Assembly: GCA_023055425.1 (NCBI GenBank) | Contig: JALGPY010000034.1 | Span: forward strand, 124,001 to 188,000 | Length of the DNA stretch: 64,000 bases | Direction of reading: 5' to 3' | DNA from: Linanthus parryae | Taxonomy: Eukaryota > Streptophyta > Magnoliopsida > Ericales > Polemoniaceae | Shown: positions 9,100 through 19,333 of the stretch, in pieces | Layout of the letters: each line of letters opens with the position of its first letter | Numbering within the stretch: the first letter of the stretch is position 1 | Position numbers and translations under genes: made by a program | The notes under the pieces: model-generated | What the model was told of the DNA's origin: nothing | Databases searched by the model: none | What the model saw: only the letters and a program-made list of their open reading frames with translations

Positions 9100-11880
9100 G
9101 CTGTGATAAGTGTGAATATTAAAGAGATATGGAGATGTGGTTCAAATTTGTAATTGTGAATTTCATTGCTTTTCTTGTGCTTGACCCACAAGCCTTGAAT
9201 TGATCCCCCCATGGGATTGAACTTGGTCCGTGTTTTTATAAATTTTTTCCCTTCCGCTCCCCCCATGGCATTGGAGATGCCCTTAGTTGTCAAGATGCAA
9301 TATGTAATGGTGCACGTGAAGAACTATAGGTTTGGGTTCTGTTCCTGGGGGTTTGAGTTGTTATTGTCAGGTATCTTCTGGGGTTAAATACAGGTAATCA
9401 GTAAAACACGTAGATCATATTGTTTCCTTTTTATTAGCGAGGAGCATTCTTCTAAGCTCTAATTGAGCTGGGTGCATAAGACGTCAATGACACGTGTTCT
9501 CTTTAGGTAAGTAAAGTTGTAATACAATAGATAAAGACTAACTAGACAGTGTAGTGGAGTATCATAGCGAATTTAGGAACATCCTTTGGTAGTGGAGTTT
9601 AAGCAGATTGAGTTGCTACTTACAAAGGATCTCTTGCCACATCTCTTCGTAGATGGACTGGTTCTGATAGGTGCTATATGTAGTGCTATATGTAGGTTTA
9701 TGTGTGGGTGATGCCTTCCTATACAGTCAGAGCCTTGCATCAGTCAATAAGGTGAAGGACAAGCGTTCTGCATTTCATATGCTCTGTCTGAATGTTCACT
9801 TGTCCATATTTTTTGTTGAAGATTTCTCTCATCTTCCTTATACAGTCTTGTTAGTGGCTTCCTTCACACATTTTAACGCTGAGGAAAAGCCAAGTACTCG
9901 GAATTAAACGCCAAAAGGGAAGCAATTGATCTGATTATTGCTCGGACAGAAGTTCGATTATCCTATATCTGGTACAACAAAATTCTAACAAGGAAATTTG
10001 AAGTGGGCATAACGTGTCCTCGCGTTACCATAAAGTTGTAAGAATTTAATACAGGTTAAGCGTAATGTGAATGTTTATGAACTACATTTGAAAAGTTACA
10101 GTCCCGAGAACTTCTCAGCTGACCGTTAGTTTTGTCATGCTCTGGTTATTGAAGTGAGGTAGAGTTGAGGCTTGATTTGTGTTTGTGAATTTAATTGCCT
10201 TGATATGGATACGCGAAACTCTTGCGTTCTTCTTTTCGATGCATGAAATCCATTTTCTGAAGACATGATTTGCACCAAGCTGAGTCTTGGGAATAATAGC
10301 GCTAATGCATTTCTTGTGGATGTACGTATAACAGTTCTTGAGGTATAGCTACCCAATATTAGGTGGATGTGCAAAAATTCAACAAGAAGTTCAAGCCTAT
10401 ATAATGTAACTTGTTTATGGTATAAGAAAAGAGTGATATTGGTTTTCCGCCTTGGAAGTAAAAGTACATAGGTCTACACTATGTGTTGGTGGGGTCTGTT
10501 TAAGGGTATATGTGATGGCTTTTGTGCCAATTTGAGGGTTGCGCATTACTAGAAAAAATTCAAATATTCTTTAAAGCCATGAAATTCAATATACTTGAAT
10601 TGCATTTTGCCGGTGTAGGTGAAAGCACTGTGCTTATCCTCTGAGATTGAAAGTTCAATATGCTTAAATGTTTATAGTTACCCATTCCATTAAAGCGTGA
10701 ATACGATGACATAGGTGGTATCCTTAAAGGCTTGAACATATTTAGTTGTGTACTTAGAAAGGCTGTGGTTCTGGACCAATCTGTCCGACCTATTTATGTT
10801 GGTTGTTGAGCTTTATCTCAGTTAGTACATCCTAATAATCTTGTTTATATTGCTTATATTAGAATGCCTGTACGCTTCTTTCAGTAAAGGCCAGGCTTGC
10901 TGAATTATCCGTAAAAGCTGTTCCTGTACCGTACAGCTTCTGTGTTTTGCCAAGTAAAAGAAGGGGTTCAGGGTTTGGACATGTTGTTTCCTTGAACAAA
11001 ACTGTTTTAGATAAGTCTGGTTGGATGGATGATGGTAAATAATAAATATTTTCTTTCCATCAAACCAAAGGCTTCCTCCTCCCTTGTTTAGAAAAACAGC
11101 TTCAAGAAAGAAATTTGTGGCCAAGGGGTCTAGGGTTGAAGATGGGGAGGGTTTAGTATACAAGGATCAATCTTGGATTCCAAAAGCTCCAGCACGTCAG
11201 CAGCTACTGAATTGGCTGATTGAGGTTCCAGCTAATTGGAGTGTGAAATGGGTGAACGATATTGGCGCATGCAAATCAGAGAGTTTGGAGTCAAGATTTG
11301 CTGATTATTTTGTTCCCAAATTGGCTAGCTTCATAAATTCTTGAAACTCAATGGCCCATGCAACTCCCTTCGAGTTTGTTAGTGGGATAGGAGCTATTTG
11401 TTGGACTATTTGGTATCCGAGAAAAGGAAGGGTCATTTCAGGAGAAATCATGTTTGCTCAGCACTACCTGATGTTCCATCAGCTTCTTTACTCAGGGAAC
11501 GTCGATCCGATGTGATTACCCCGGATAGTATAGTCAGCCACTTTCTTTTTGGGAGTCTTGTTGAGATTCGGAATTGCTAGCTGAACTTTTACCCTCTTGG
11601 CTAACTAACCAAATTGGAAAAATTGCATTAATATCTGCTCATGACAGTGATACTCTAAGCCGGTCTTTTACTGTTGATAAAAATTACATTGTAAACTCAG
11701 GATATAACTTGTTAGATGAGGATTAACTTAATGAAAGTCTCAGTATTGCAGCTAAAAAGATGTATCTTCATGCTATATAACACATCATTCCCTTGACCCA
11801 AGTTGTGCATGCTATAACTTCCTCTCAAGATAAAATTCCCCTGGTGGCAGCTCAGTCATAATAAAGTTGCTAATCCAATC
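9100..11880. other. unit 1 3' tail, non-coding duplicated sequence
   Basis: There is no convincing gene here. The stretch is repeated in unit 2 (about 19375-22760, there with an extra internal duplication), and parts recur in unit 3 (33240-33600) and unit 4 (48600-48930). A frame at 11084-11340 (IEVPANWSVKWVND) looks like decayed transposon coding sequence, but I cannot name its domain. Confidence 0.5.
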
Positions 11881-12520
11881 TTCATATCACCAAATTGCTA
11901 TCTGTGTAATTTTGAGGAAGAAAATGTTAATCACCTCTTTCTCCGTTGCCCCTTTTCGAGGGCTATTTAGCTTGAAATTCCAGTAATGTAAATTTCATGA
12001 AATTGTAACCTTTATTCAATGATGAGTTACATCTTAAAATCTGAGAGGCATAATTTTCTTGAAGTTGTACATCAGATAGCAACAGTTACTTTCATTTTTT
12101 CTGGAAGAAGAGGAATGCACTAGCTTCCGAAAAGACTTTCACATCTCTCCGTTAATACTTAGAAGGTTAATATAAGATTATTCATGTGTTCATTGCTTAT
12201 TTCAGTAACTATTTTGGTGAGATATCTAAGGGAATTCTTGTATGAGATGTTATCGAGATGAAGAAGTGACTTTTGGATTCGCAACTCAAACATAATCAAA
12301 ATGACACCTGGTTTACAGGGAAGGCTAAACAAGGAAATTGAACATTGGTTTATCAGCATGAGCAGTTGTGCTGTTATGGCTTATGACTCCTGCTTGGCCC
12401 CCTTCTTTGCTCCTCACTCTATTTGTAAATGGATACTCGCAACCTCCTTTTCTCACTTCACTTGTGGACTAAAGATGATTTTTTCTTTTTTCAAGAAATG
12501 CAGAATGAAAGAAAAATGAC
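11880..12520 (+). pseudogene. LINE reverse-transcriptase zinc-binding (zf-RVT) remnant, unit 1
   Basis: Plus-strand frames read CYLCNFEEENVNHLFLRCPF at 11896, the CxxC...HxxxxC signature of the zf-RVT domain found after the reverse transcriptase of plant LINEs. Next comes an in-frame stop, then WKKRNALAS-like residues near 12105, the segment that usually precedes the RNase H domain. Many stops and frameshifts make it a relic. The same relic occurs in all the F-box units, so it predates their duplication. Confidence 0.6.
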
Positions 12521-13390
12521 ATAGAGACAGCAGAGCCTCAGGAAGGAAATAGCATATAGAATGGAAGCCTTGTGCAGATGTGACTGCTCTTTCCTAGTTT
12601 GGAGCCCTTCCTTGCTTAGCCATACAAGTAATGCATGTGTAGTTTGCTTATTTTGCTTTCGCAGCTACATCCCCCTGCCAAGGAGCTTATCCCGGATGCA
12701 ATGTCCGACGCTATGTATTGGTCCGTGTTAAACTTATGTAAGATACAAAGTTTTTTTTCATGTCAAAAGGAAAATAGCCACACCTAAATGCATAAAAATT
12801 TATATTTTTTATTGTTTTCTTCACTCGGTGGCCAGAAGAACGTTACCTCCAGCTCTATTGCACCTTTTCACCATGAGCTTCTGGCAATGTTAAGTGACTT
12901 GTGTTGCTGTAAAGTATCCTTTCACTTCCTCATATAGCAGTGGCCAGTGGTGGCAATCCTTATGAGTTCTAACTATGGACATGGTTTAAGTAGAAGTTAT
13001 CTTGTGAATTTTAGTTCTTCCTTTTCACCATGAGCTTATGTTGCTGTAAAGTGTCGTTTGAACCCTAAGATAGCAGTGGTGGCTTATCCTTGTGAGTTCT
13101 AACTATAAATATGGTTTAGTAGAAGTTATCTTGTGAATTTTAACCGTCTATGCCTCCTTTGTGCAAGGGATACAGGGGGATAGCGATAGTTTTGTACATC
13201 ACAGGACACGTCAGGAACATGTAGGAAATTCACTTTATTTTTTAGGTTGCTCATTCTCTTTCTTCCTGAGGTGTCTTGTCCTGTATGGTTAGAGCAAATC
13301 TACATCATTTGCTCTAAGAGCAAACAAAAATTTCTCCTTTCTTTGCCTACAACCTTATTAAAGAAGGACAAGGGATGAGGGGGATAAATG
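12521..13390. other. end of unit 1 tail with conserved non-coding block
   Basis: No gene. It includes a block beginning CCTCCAGCTCTATTGCACC (about 12848) and running through TTTCACCATGAGCTT. This recurs near 26502 (unit 2), 35741 (unit 3), 50800 (unit 4) and 63476 (unit 5). Part of the block is repeated again in unit 1 at about 13020-13120. Confidence 0.5.
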
Positions 13391-13885
13391 GTGGGTTTTG
13401 TATGATTTCTTTTCAGCTTTTAATCCCTTTTGGGCTTTTAATATGTTTTGAACTCTTTCAAAGTTAATATAGATTTTTTCGCAAACTTTTTTTTTTGCAA
13501 ACTTAAATATAGATTGTTTTGTGCCAGTTTTTAAATTATGACTTTTGGTTTTATAGTGTAAAACTGAATTTTGAAAAAGTTGGGTTTCATAATTTTTGTT
13601 TGGACTTTTTTCTTCTCAAACAGCAAAATAACTAATCTACCATTTTTTTTATATATACACTACGACAAATAATATGGCCTACGATAATTTTATTAGTAAT
13701 ATAAAAAATATAAAATGGTTATCTTCACTAAGAATCAAATGTTTGCGCCACTAATTAACCGCATCAATTTTTTTCACAAAACACACAATCTTTTTTCATC
13801 AACTTATTTGTCACAAACTTTTTTCACAACAACTAAAAAATCAACTTAAAAGTCCAAAAAGTCATACCAAACTAACCCAAAGAGA
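13390..13885. repeat. possible MITE, very AT-rich
   Basis: The left part GGGTTTTGTATGATTTCTTT (13391) is roughly the inverse of the right part AAAGTCATACCAAACTAACC (13858), with TTTTAA-rich sub-ends. I could not find a clear target duplication, so the class and exact ends are open. Confidence 0.3.
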
Positions 13886-13929
13886 GATTTTGGAAAAGAC
13901 AATGTTATCCCCCTATTTTTGTTGAGAAA

Positions 13930-14997
13930 AGCATACGTCGTTCAGATCACCCTTGCTCAATAGGGGCCAATTTTATTCGCCCCTGATGCTTTTGAAGTGA
14001 CTAGTTTCTCTCCCTCAGAATGTACACTTCTATTTTTTCGTTTGTCATTTGGTCGATCTTTTACTTGCATATAGGTTTTATGTGGAAAGCAGCTGGAACA
14101 GGTGTAATATGATGTCAATTTATGTTTGTGTAAGCAAGGGATTCGTCGGGGCAGTTCCTCTGTGTTCTTGCAAGTAGAAGAACAAAACAAACGATAATTG
14201 GTGAACCTGCTTGGGGACCGGAGATGAGAGTCAGTTTGGGGTAAGAGCAAGACATCGTATGTTATCCAGATGTGAGACAGTGATGGTTGAGCTGTGTGTG
14301 GTAGTTGCTGCATCTATGTCCGTCTATTGTGTCATGTTCGTTGTGAATGGGACATACACCCTCCGTCCCACCAGATTGGTGAATAAGTAATCGGGTATTA
14401 TTTGGGCATATCGATTTGGTTAGTCAAACAAGACAATAATTTGATAATTTTTGCATGCTCTTGTAGAGTAAACTAGCATCTACAAGACCCTGCAAAAATT
14501 ATCAAATTCTTGTTTCATTTGACTAGTTAAATCGCTAGGGCCAAATAATACCTGAGTAACTTATTCACCAATATGGTGAGACGGAGGGAGTATCCTTTAT
14601 ATACAGGTCTTATATGGACGTGGCACGCCGGTAATGAGACCTCTCGTGGCCTTAACGCCCGCCTAATTGAGCGGTTCGCGTCCGTATATGTAGGGATCGT
14701 GGTCCACAACTTTGAGGACGTGACAGTCCATTCACGAGTCTTTGTATAACATACGAGGGTCGCATGCGAGATAGGCATCTTGCACATGACATACCTTAGT
14801 CTAGCCTCCAAGCCACTCGCACCAAAGTCCCGTTAGCATAAGGCGCATATGCGAATGACCCTTCTTCGCAGTCCTTCGCATATGCGTAGGCAGAAGATGC
14901 ATCTCGGTGCTATGCAGAGCACAACAGTTGTACACGTGTCCCTATATCCTGGGCGCCACGTGGCTTGTCAATGGCATCACGATTTCGGGTATCTACA
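13930..14997 (-). mobile_element. probable gypsy-like solo LTR or LTR remnant
   Basis: On the minus strand the sequence opens TGTAGATACCCGAAATCGTG (14997 downward), a typical start for a plant Ty3/gypsy LTR. A TATA-like TATATAAAGG follows about 400 bp in (near 14600), after a GC-rich upstream part. The other end was not located, so 13930 is approximate. No internal coding region is present. A Stowaway MITE sits inside it. Confidence 0.4.
14357..14590. mobile_element. Stowaway-like MITE 1, 234 bp
   Basis: The ends CACCCTCCGTCCCACC and GGTGAGACGGAGGGAG are inverted and flanked by TA dinucleotides (14355-14356, 14591-14592). This matches the CTCCCTCCGTCCC consensus and TA target of mariner-type Stowaway MITEs. 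The interior is also self-complementary. Confidence 0.9.
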
Positions 14998-15149
14998 GTT
15001 TGTAAGAAGGATTGAAGGATACATTTGAAAATATTTTACATGCAAAGTGGTTTTCTGTGAAGTCTCCGGATTTCTTTTTTTACTTTTCTAATCTTTTACA
15101 TTTCATCATGCATTTTGCTGGTAGATTTAGTGTTCATTACAAGTGCAAC

Positions 15150-16023
15150 CAAGGCCGGCTTTACCCCTAAGCCGTTAAGGCGGCTGCTTAGGGCACCAGA
15201 GCATGAGAGGGCACCAATTTTTCAAAAAGGGGGGGGGGTATTTTTGTAATATAAATAAAACAAATATTAGTAGTATATAATAATATTATGTATCCTTATC
15301 TAGTACTAGTAGTAGTACTGGAGTAATTCACGTTTTAGTCAAACCCATTACCCATATCATTTAACACGATCCGTACTTCTCTCTAATTCCGTCCCCTCAA
15401 ATCTCTCTGGTCTTAACTATCGATCCATCTTCCTCCAAGGCTCCAAAACAGATGAAAGATTCAGTCCTCATTATTACGCTTGCGATTCTACCATAGAGAA
15501 CACATTGAACACATTGAACTCCGCCCTAAGTAGAGAACACATTGAACTCCGCCCTGATCCACTCCGAAATCATTACTCTTGTCAATTGGAAAATCACTAA
15601 TTGACGATTGTAGGCATTAGGTATGTAAAAATTTAGGGTTCGAATTTTTTTTGTATAGATTTATGGACTGTTCTTCTTTCAGTTTTGATAATTTATTGTT
15701 AAATTCGCCCTTTTTATGTTAGGGCCACGAGGTTAGATTTCAAATTCTGAGTTCTGGAAATTGGAAGTTCATAGCTAGATGTTTTGTCATGTGGCTCATG
15801 TTTTAGCCAAGTAATCTCTTATCGTTTCGGTACAAGTGTGGTGTAATTTCATCGCATAGTAATCTGATTTATTTTGTTTTGTTTGTGAGATTTGACTGCT
15901 CTTAATAAAAGTTACATGTTTGTTATTTCAATTCTTGATATGATAATTTTTTTTATTTTTGCATGTAAAGGGCCTCAATTTCGTTGTCCGCTTAGGGCAA
16001 CCGAAAAGCTAGAGCCGGCCCTG
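15150..16023. mobile_element. non-autonomous hAT-like element 2, 874 bp
   Basis: The ends CAAGGCCGGCTTTA and TAGAGCCGGCCCTG are imperfect inverted repeats that continue into CTTAGGGCA / TGCCCTAAG-type sub-ends. The 8-bp duplication AGTGCAAC is exact (15142-15149 and 16024-16031). No transposase frame is present. A short direct repeat of AGAGAACACATTGAACTCC lies near 15500-15550. Confidence 0.88.
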
Positions 16024-16291
16024 AGTGCAACACGTGAACTGGTCCAGAAACAAAGTTGAAAATTTGTTTGCCACAAGATCCTTGCATTTTGACGAGAAGC
16101 TTATGTTTCTTCTACTCAGAAGCCACATTGGGCCTCCTTTGTAATGGATCATGACTGCGGGTCACGATTGCCCTTTGATCCTATATTTTCCACTGGATCC
16201 ATATCAGTCCAGTCGAATTTCAGAAGCAGTTGCAAATGATATGAAAGTTGAAACCCCAGCAGCTAGGGTTACAAGCTTCCAGACGACGAGT

Positions 16292-17444
16292 ATGGAGTCC
16301 TCTGCAACTCTTGGAGGAATTCGTGAAGAAGAAGGCGGAGATTCAACGTTGCCCGACGATTTGGTAGTTGAGATCCTCGCCAGACTGCCGGTGAAATCTC
16401 TGCTACGGTTCAGATCTGTCTCCAAGCACTGGCACTCCCTCGTCGTCTCTCCCAATTTCATCGCCCTCCACTCTACACACAGCCAACGGAAGAAGAAGGT
16501 CACCCTTTTGTTCTATGACACTAGTAATCTTGAAAGGCCTCCAGAGACTACCCTCTCTTTTGGATTCGGTGATGTCACGGAGAGGCTGACATTTTCGGAT
16601 CGCGATGGGAGAGTTGACATCGTAGGTTGTTCAAATGGAGTTGTTTGCTTATCTCTCTGGCCACAACCACACAAGTATGTCCTCTGGAACCCTGCCACTA
16701 GACAGGTTAGGGAAATTGGGAACTCTCCAATGGTGATGGTTCATGAGTGTAGCTCTGGGTTTTGCTTGGATCCAGTCACCAATGCTATTAAGGTTGTACA
16801 TATTAGACTGGATACTACAGAAGGAGAAAGAGAGACCAGGGCGGAGTTCAATGTGTTCTCTACTGCTACTAATTCGTGGACGGACAAGGAGAACATTACT
16901 GTCCCTTATCCTATCTGGTTAAGTGGTTGCCATACTCGCATTATACACACTGCTGCTTGCGTGGATGGGTACATGCTTTGGCATATAGATATCTATCGCC
17001 GCAAACCTGGCCCAACCATGAGTTACGAATTGGAAGATATGTACATTTTATGTTATGACATGAATGGGGAGGTCTTTAAACGGATTGAAATACCGTTCCG
17101 GTCCGCCAGTGTCAGATATTATCTTGCTGCTTACGACAGATCTCTTGCTGTATTTGTCCGAGAGTATACTGGTTCAAATGTTGATGTGTGGGTTTTGAAT
17201 GATTGCAGCGGTGCCAATCAGTCATGGTCTCAACTTCTGACTTGTAGACCATCCGTTAAGGTTTTTAATATTGTAGGATTTTTCAGGAAATATAATGTTG
17301 ATTTGATACTTTTCCGCAAGGATCCGGACTGCTCTTTGTACTTGTATGATCCAGAGAACGGGGAGACCAAGGAGTTCGGAAAAAGAGCCTACGGAATGCA
17401 TACCTTCCTGTACAGTGAGGGTCTTGCATCACTTGGTCAACCAG
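16292..17444 (+). CDS. FB2: F-box protein with F-box-associated domain (CPR1/CPR30-like), exon 1
   Basis: The closest relative of FB1 in the window. The F-box starts LPDDLVVEILARLPVKSLL at about residue 20, followed by RFRSVSKHWHSL. The FBA domain keeps NPATRQVREIG, GFCLDPVTNAIKVV, TNSWTDKENI, VDGYMLWHIDI, MYILCYDMN and VDVWVLND. I chose the Met at 16292 because it aligns with the second Met of FB1; the first FB1 Met codon reads TTC here. An upstream in-frame ATG at 16151 would add 47 residues translated from sequence homologous to the FB1 5' UTR, which is unlikely. The conserved part ends at a donor CAG|GTAAAC (17445); if unspliced, the frame continues to a stop after 17569. Expected role: SCF substrate receptor, substrate unknown. 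Confidence 0.87.
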
Positions 17445-18194
17445 GTAAACGACTACTATCTCCATGTTATTGGTACTTAATAAACATACAACCATATTTT
17501 CTGTCAAGACTGTTCTGTTTTTTCATATGCAGTTTTACTTGTCCTTTTCATAGAAAAATTGAATATGGATAAAAGAAAAACTTGATTTGTGCAATGACAC
17601 ACAAGTCACATCCACTTCCACCGAGGTAATTTTATGTGAATATTATGGTGCACATTGAACCAAATAGGCACGATAACCAATCACTATTGATGGGTTAACT
17701 ATAAAATGAAGATTATAAGCAACATTTAAAAGGGTCATCACTCATTCATAAGAACTAAAAGGTCACTAATGTATTTGCATGAGTAGGAAAATTGGTAGAG
17801 AAAAGATTGGGACATAAGTAGGAATACAAAGCTACAACCGAACTTGATTTCTCTGAATATCTTGAGGGAAAGATATTAATCCTTATATGAATTCTGCAAA
17901 ACTATTTCTCAGATTCTCTGATGAGATCGCTGAAAATCTGAATCTTAACTGATCAATTTCTTGACGTCAGTTCAACTATCAACTGCATAGACCAATGGTT
18001 AGTGGTTCCGTGAATTTATATTGTCAGGAATCAATGGTTAGCTTGAGCTTACACTTGCCCTTGGATCCATTATGTCATCTGACTCCGAGTGGACCACTTT
18101 GTTAGGACGAAACAAATTGAGAACCATGTTTGTAGGTAGTTGTACATATTATATGATAATGCTAACTAACAGCAATCGCTACAAAGGATATTAC

Positions 18195-18385
18195 CTTTTC
18201 AATCTGTTTTTGATGAATGAAGCAGTGGTAGAGGTTCTTTTAGGGGTGAAGAACTGGAGAGTCTTACCTACGAGTGGGAACTCCATTGAGCCTGGAAGGA
18301 GTTCTCCATGGCATTTGGGATTTCTCCATCTGTAAACCCAGCGTGTGATGCTTATTACAACCAAAGCAAAAAAAACACTAAGCAA
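18195..18385 (-). pseudogene. solitary exon-1 fragment of a CYP87-like cytochrome P450, copy 2
   Basis: The paralogue of the fragment at 7085. The minus strand reads VVISITRWVYRWRNPKCHGE, LLPGSMEFPLVGKTLQFFTP and FIKNRLKR, then a GTAATA splice donor at 18194. Unlike copy 1 it has an in-frame Met near the anchor (MLSVFFALVV), so the exon is still open from Met to donor. No further P450 exons follow (18190-17580). The PPG hinge has become LPG. It descends from the same duplicated block as copy 1. Confidence 0.7.
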
Positions 18386-19047
18386 ATGGCCCCGTAAAAC
18401 AGGGAGCGATATTGAATTGAGAAAAGGACTACAATGCTGGGTGCTTTTCCCTGGTAAAGGAAGTATGATTTGAGAGGAGAATGTTCTGTGGTGTATTTAG
18501 GAGGAGAAGAGGATGGTAGGAGCCAAGAATTTATTTATATTGATTTTGAAATGATAATCTAGGAATTCGAGAGCCTGGTCTTTCCCACAGGAATCCGAGA
18601 GCCTGATCTCTCCCAAAGTCAAATGATTACCAGGTTCAATGTGTCTAACGCATAAAACTGGCACCTATTTATTCTAATCAATCTCTCTGCATAGAGAAAT
18701 TATAATCTGTTTTGATACTAACCAAATCAGGACCTAAATTAACATTAATCAAAATTAATAACAAAATCCGAATTTCTAATCAAGCATCAATCACAATGAA
18801 GAGAGGAGAGAGCTGGGACGTATCTCACACTTAAATAGGCAAGGAAGAATTCGTAATTTAGTTTGAATAGTAATATTAAGTTGGCAAATTAGTTATCTTG
18901 AATTTGGTCGCTCAAAAGCTGTACTCGTTTTTGAAGATTCAATACTAGATGAGTAGTTTTTTTTTTTCCAAGAGAGTCCATTATCTTTTGTCAACGGCGT
19001 TGATAAAATTGTGTAAAAGCTTAACATATGATGAAGCTTACATGATG

Positions 19048-19050
<3 letters not shown>

Positions 19051-19102
<52 letters not shown>

Positions 19103-19103
19103 T
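19051..19103. repeat. compound (CT)n(CA)n microsatellite, unit 2
   Basis: A pure CT block followed by a CA block, the paralogue of 7980-8019 but longer in CT units. Confidence 0.9.
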
Positions 19104-19333
19104 TATCCCTAGCCTGATGATTCTCTTTTTCTCAAAATGGATAAAAGTTGAAAAGAAGAAAAGAAGTTCAGATTATACAACGACAGAGAAAGCCTCATGA
19201 AATACCTCAATTTTCTGGCATCAAAATTTATGAGGAAATCCAACTTGACATCAGATAATCGTCTAAAAAATGGAAATGTGGATTACTCATGATTAATAAA
19301 TTAGTTAGGAAAAGGGCAGCTTTTATGTGCAGT

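Noticed and set aside
11084..11344. Small host gene of 86 codons in the unit 1 tail
   Set aside because: The frame is broken in units 2, 3 and 4 and lies just before a LINE relic; it is more likely decayed transposon sequence.
16151..16291. Upstream Met extending FB2 by 47 residues
   Set aside because: The extension is homologous to the untranslated leader of FB1 and FB3 and has no conserved protein sequence.
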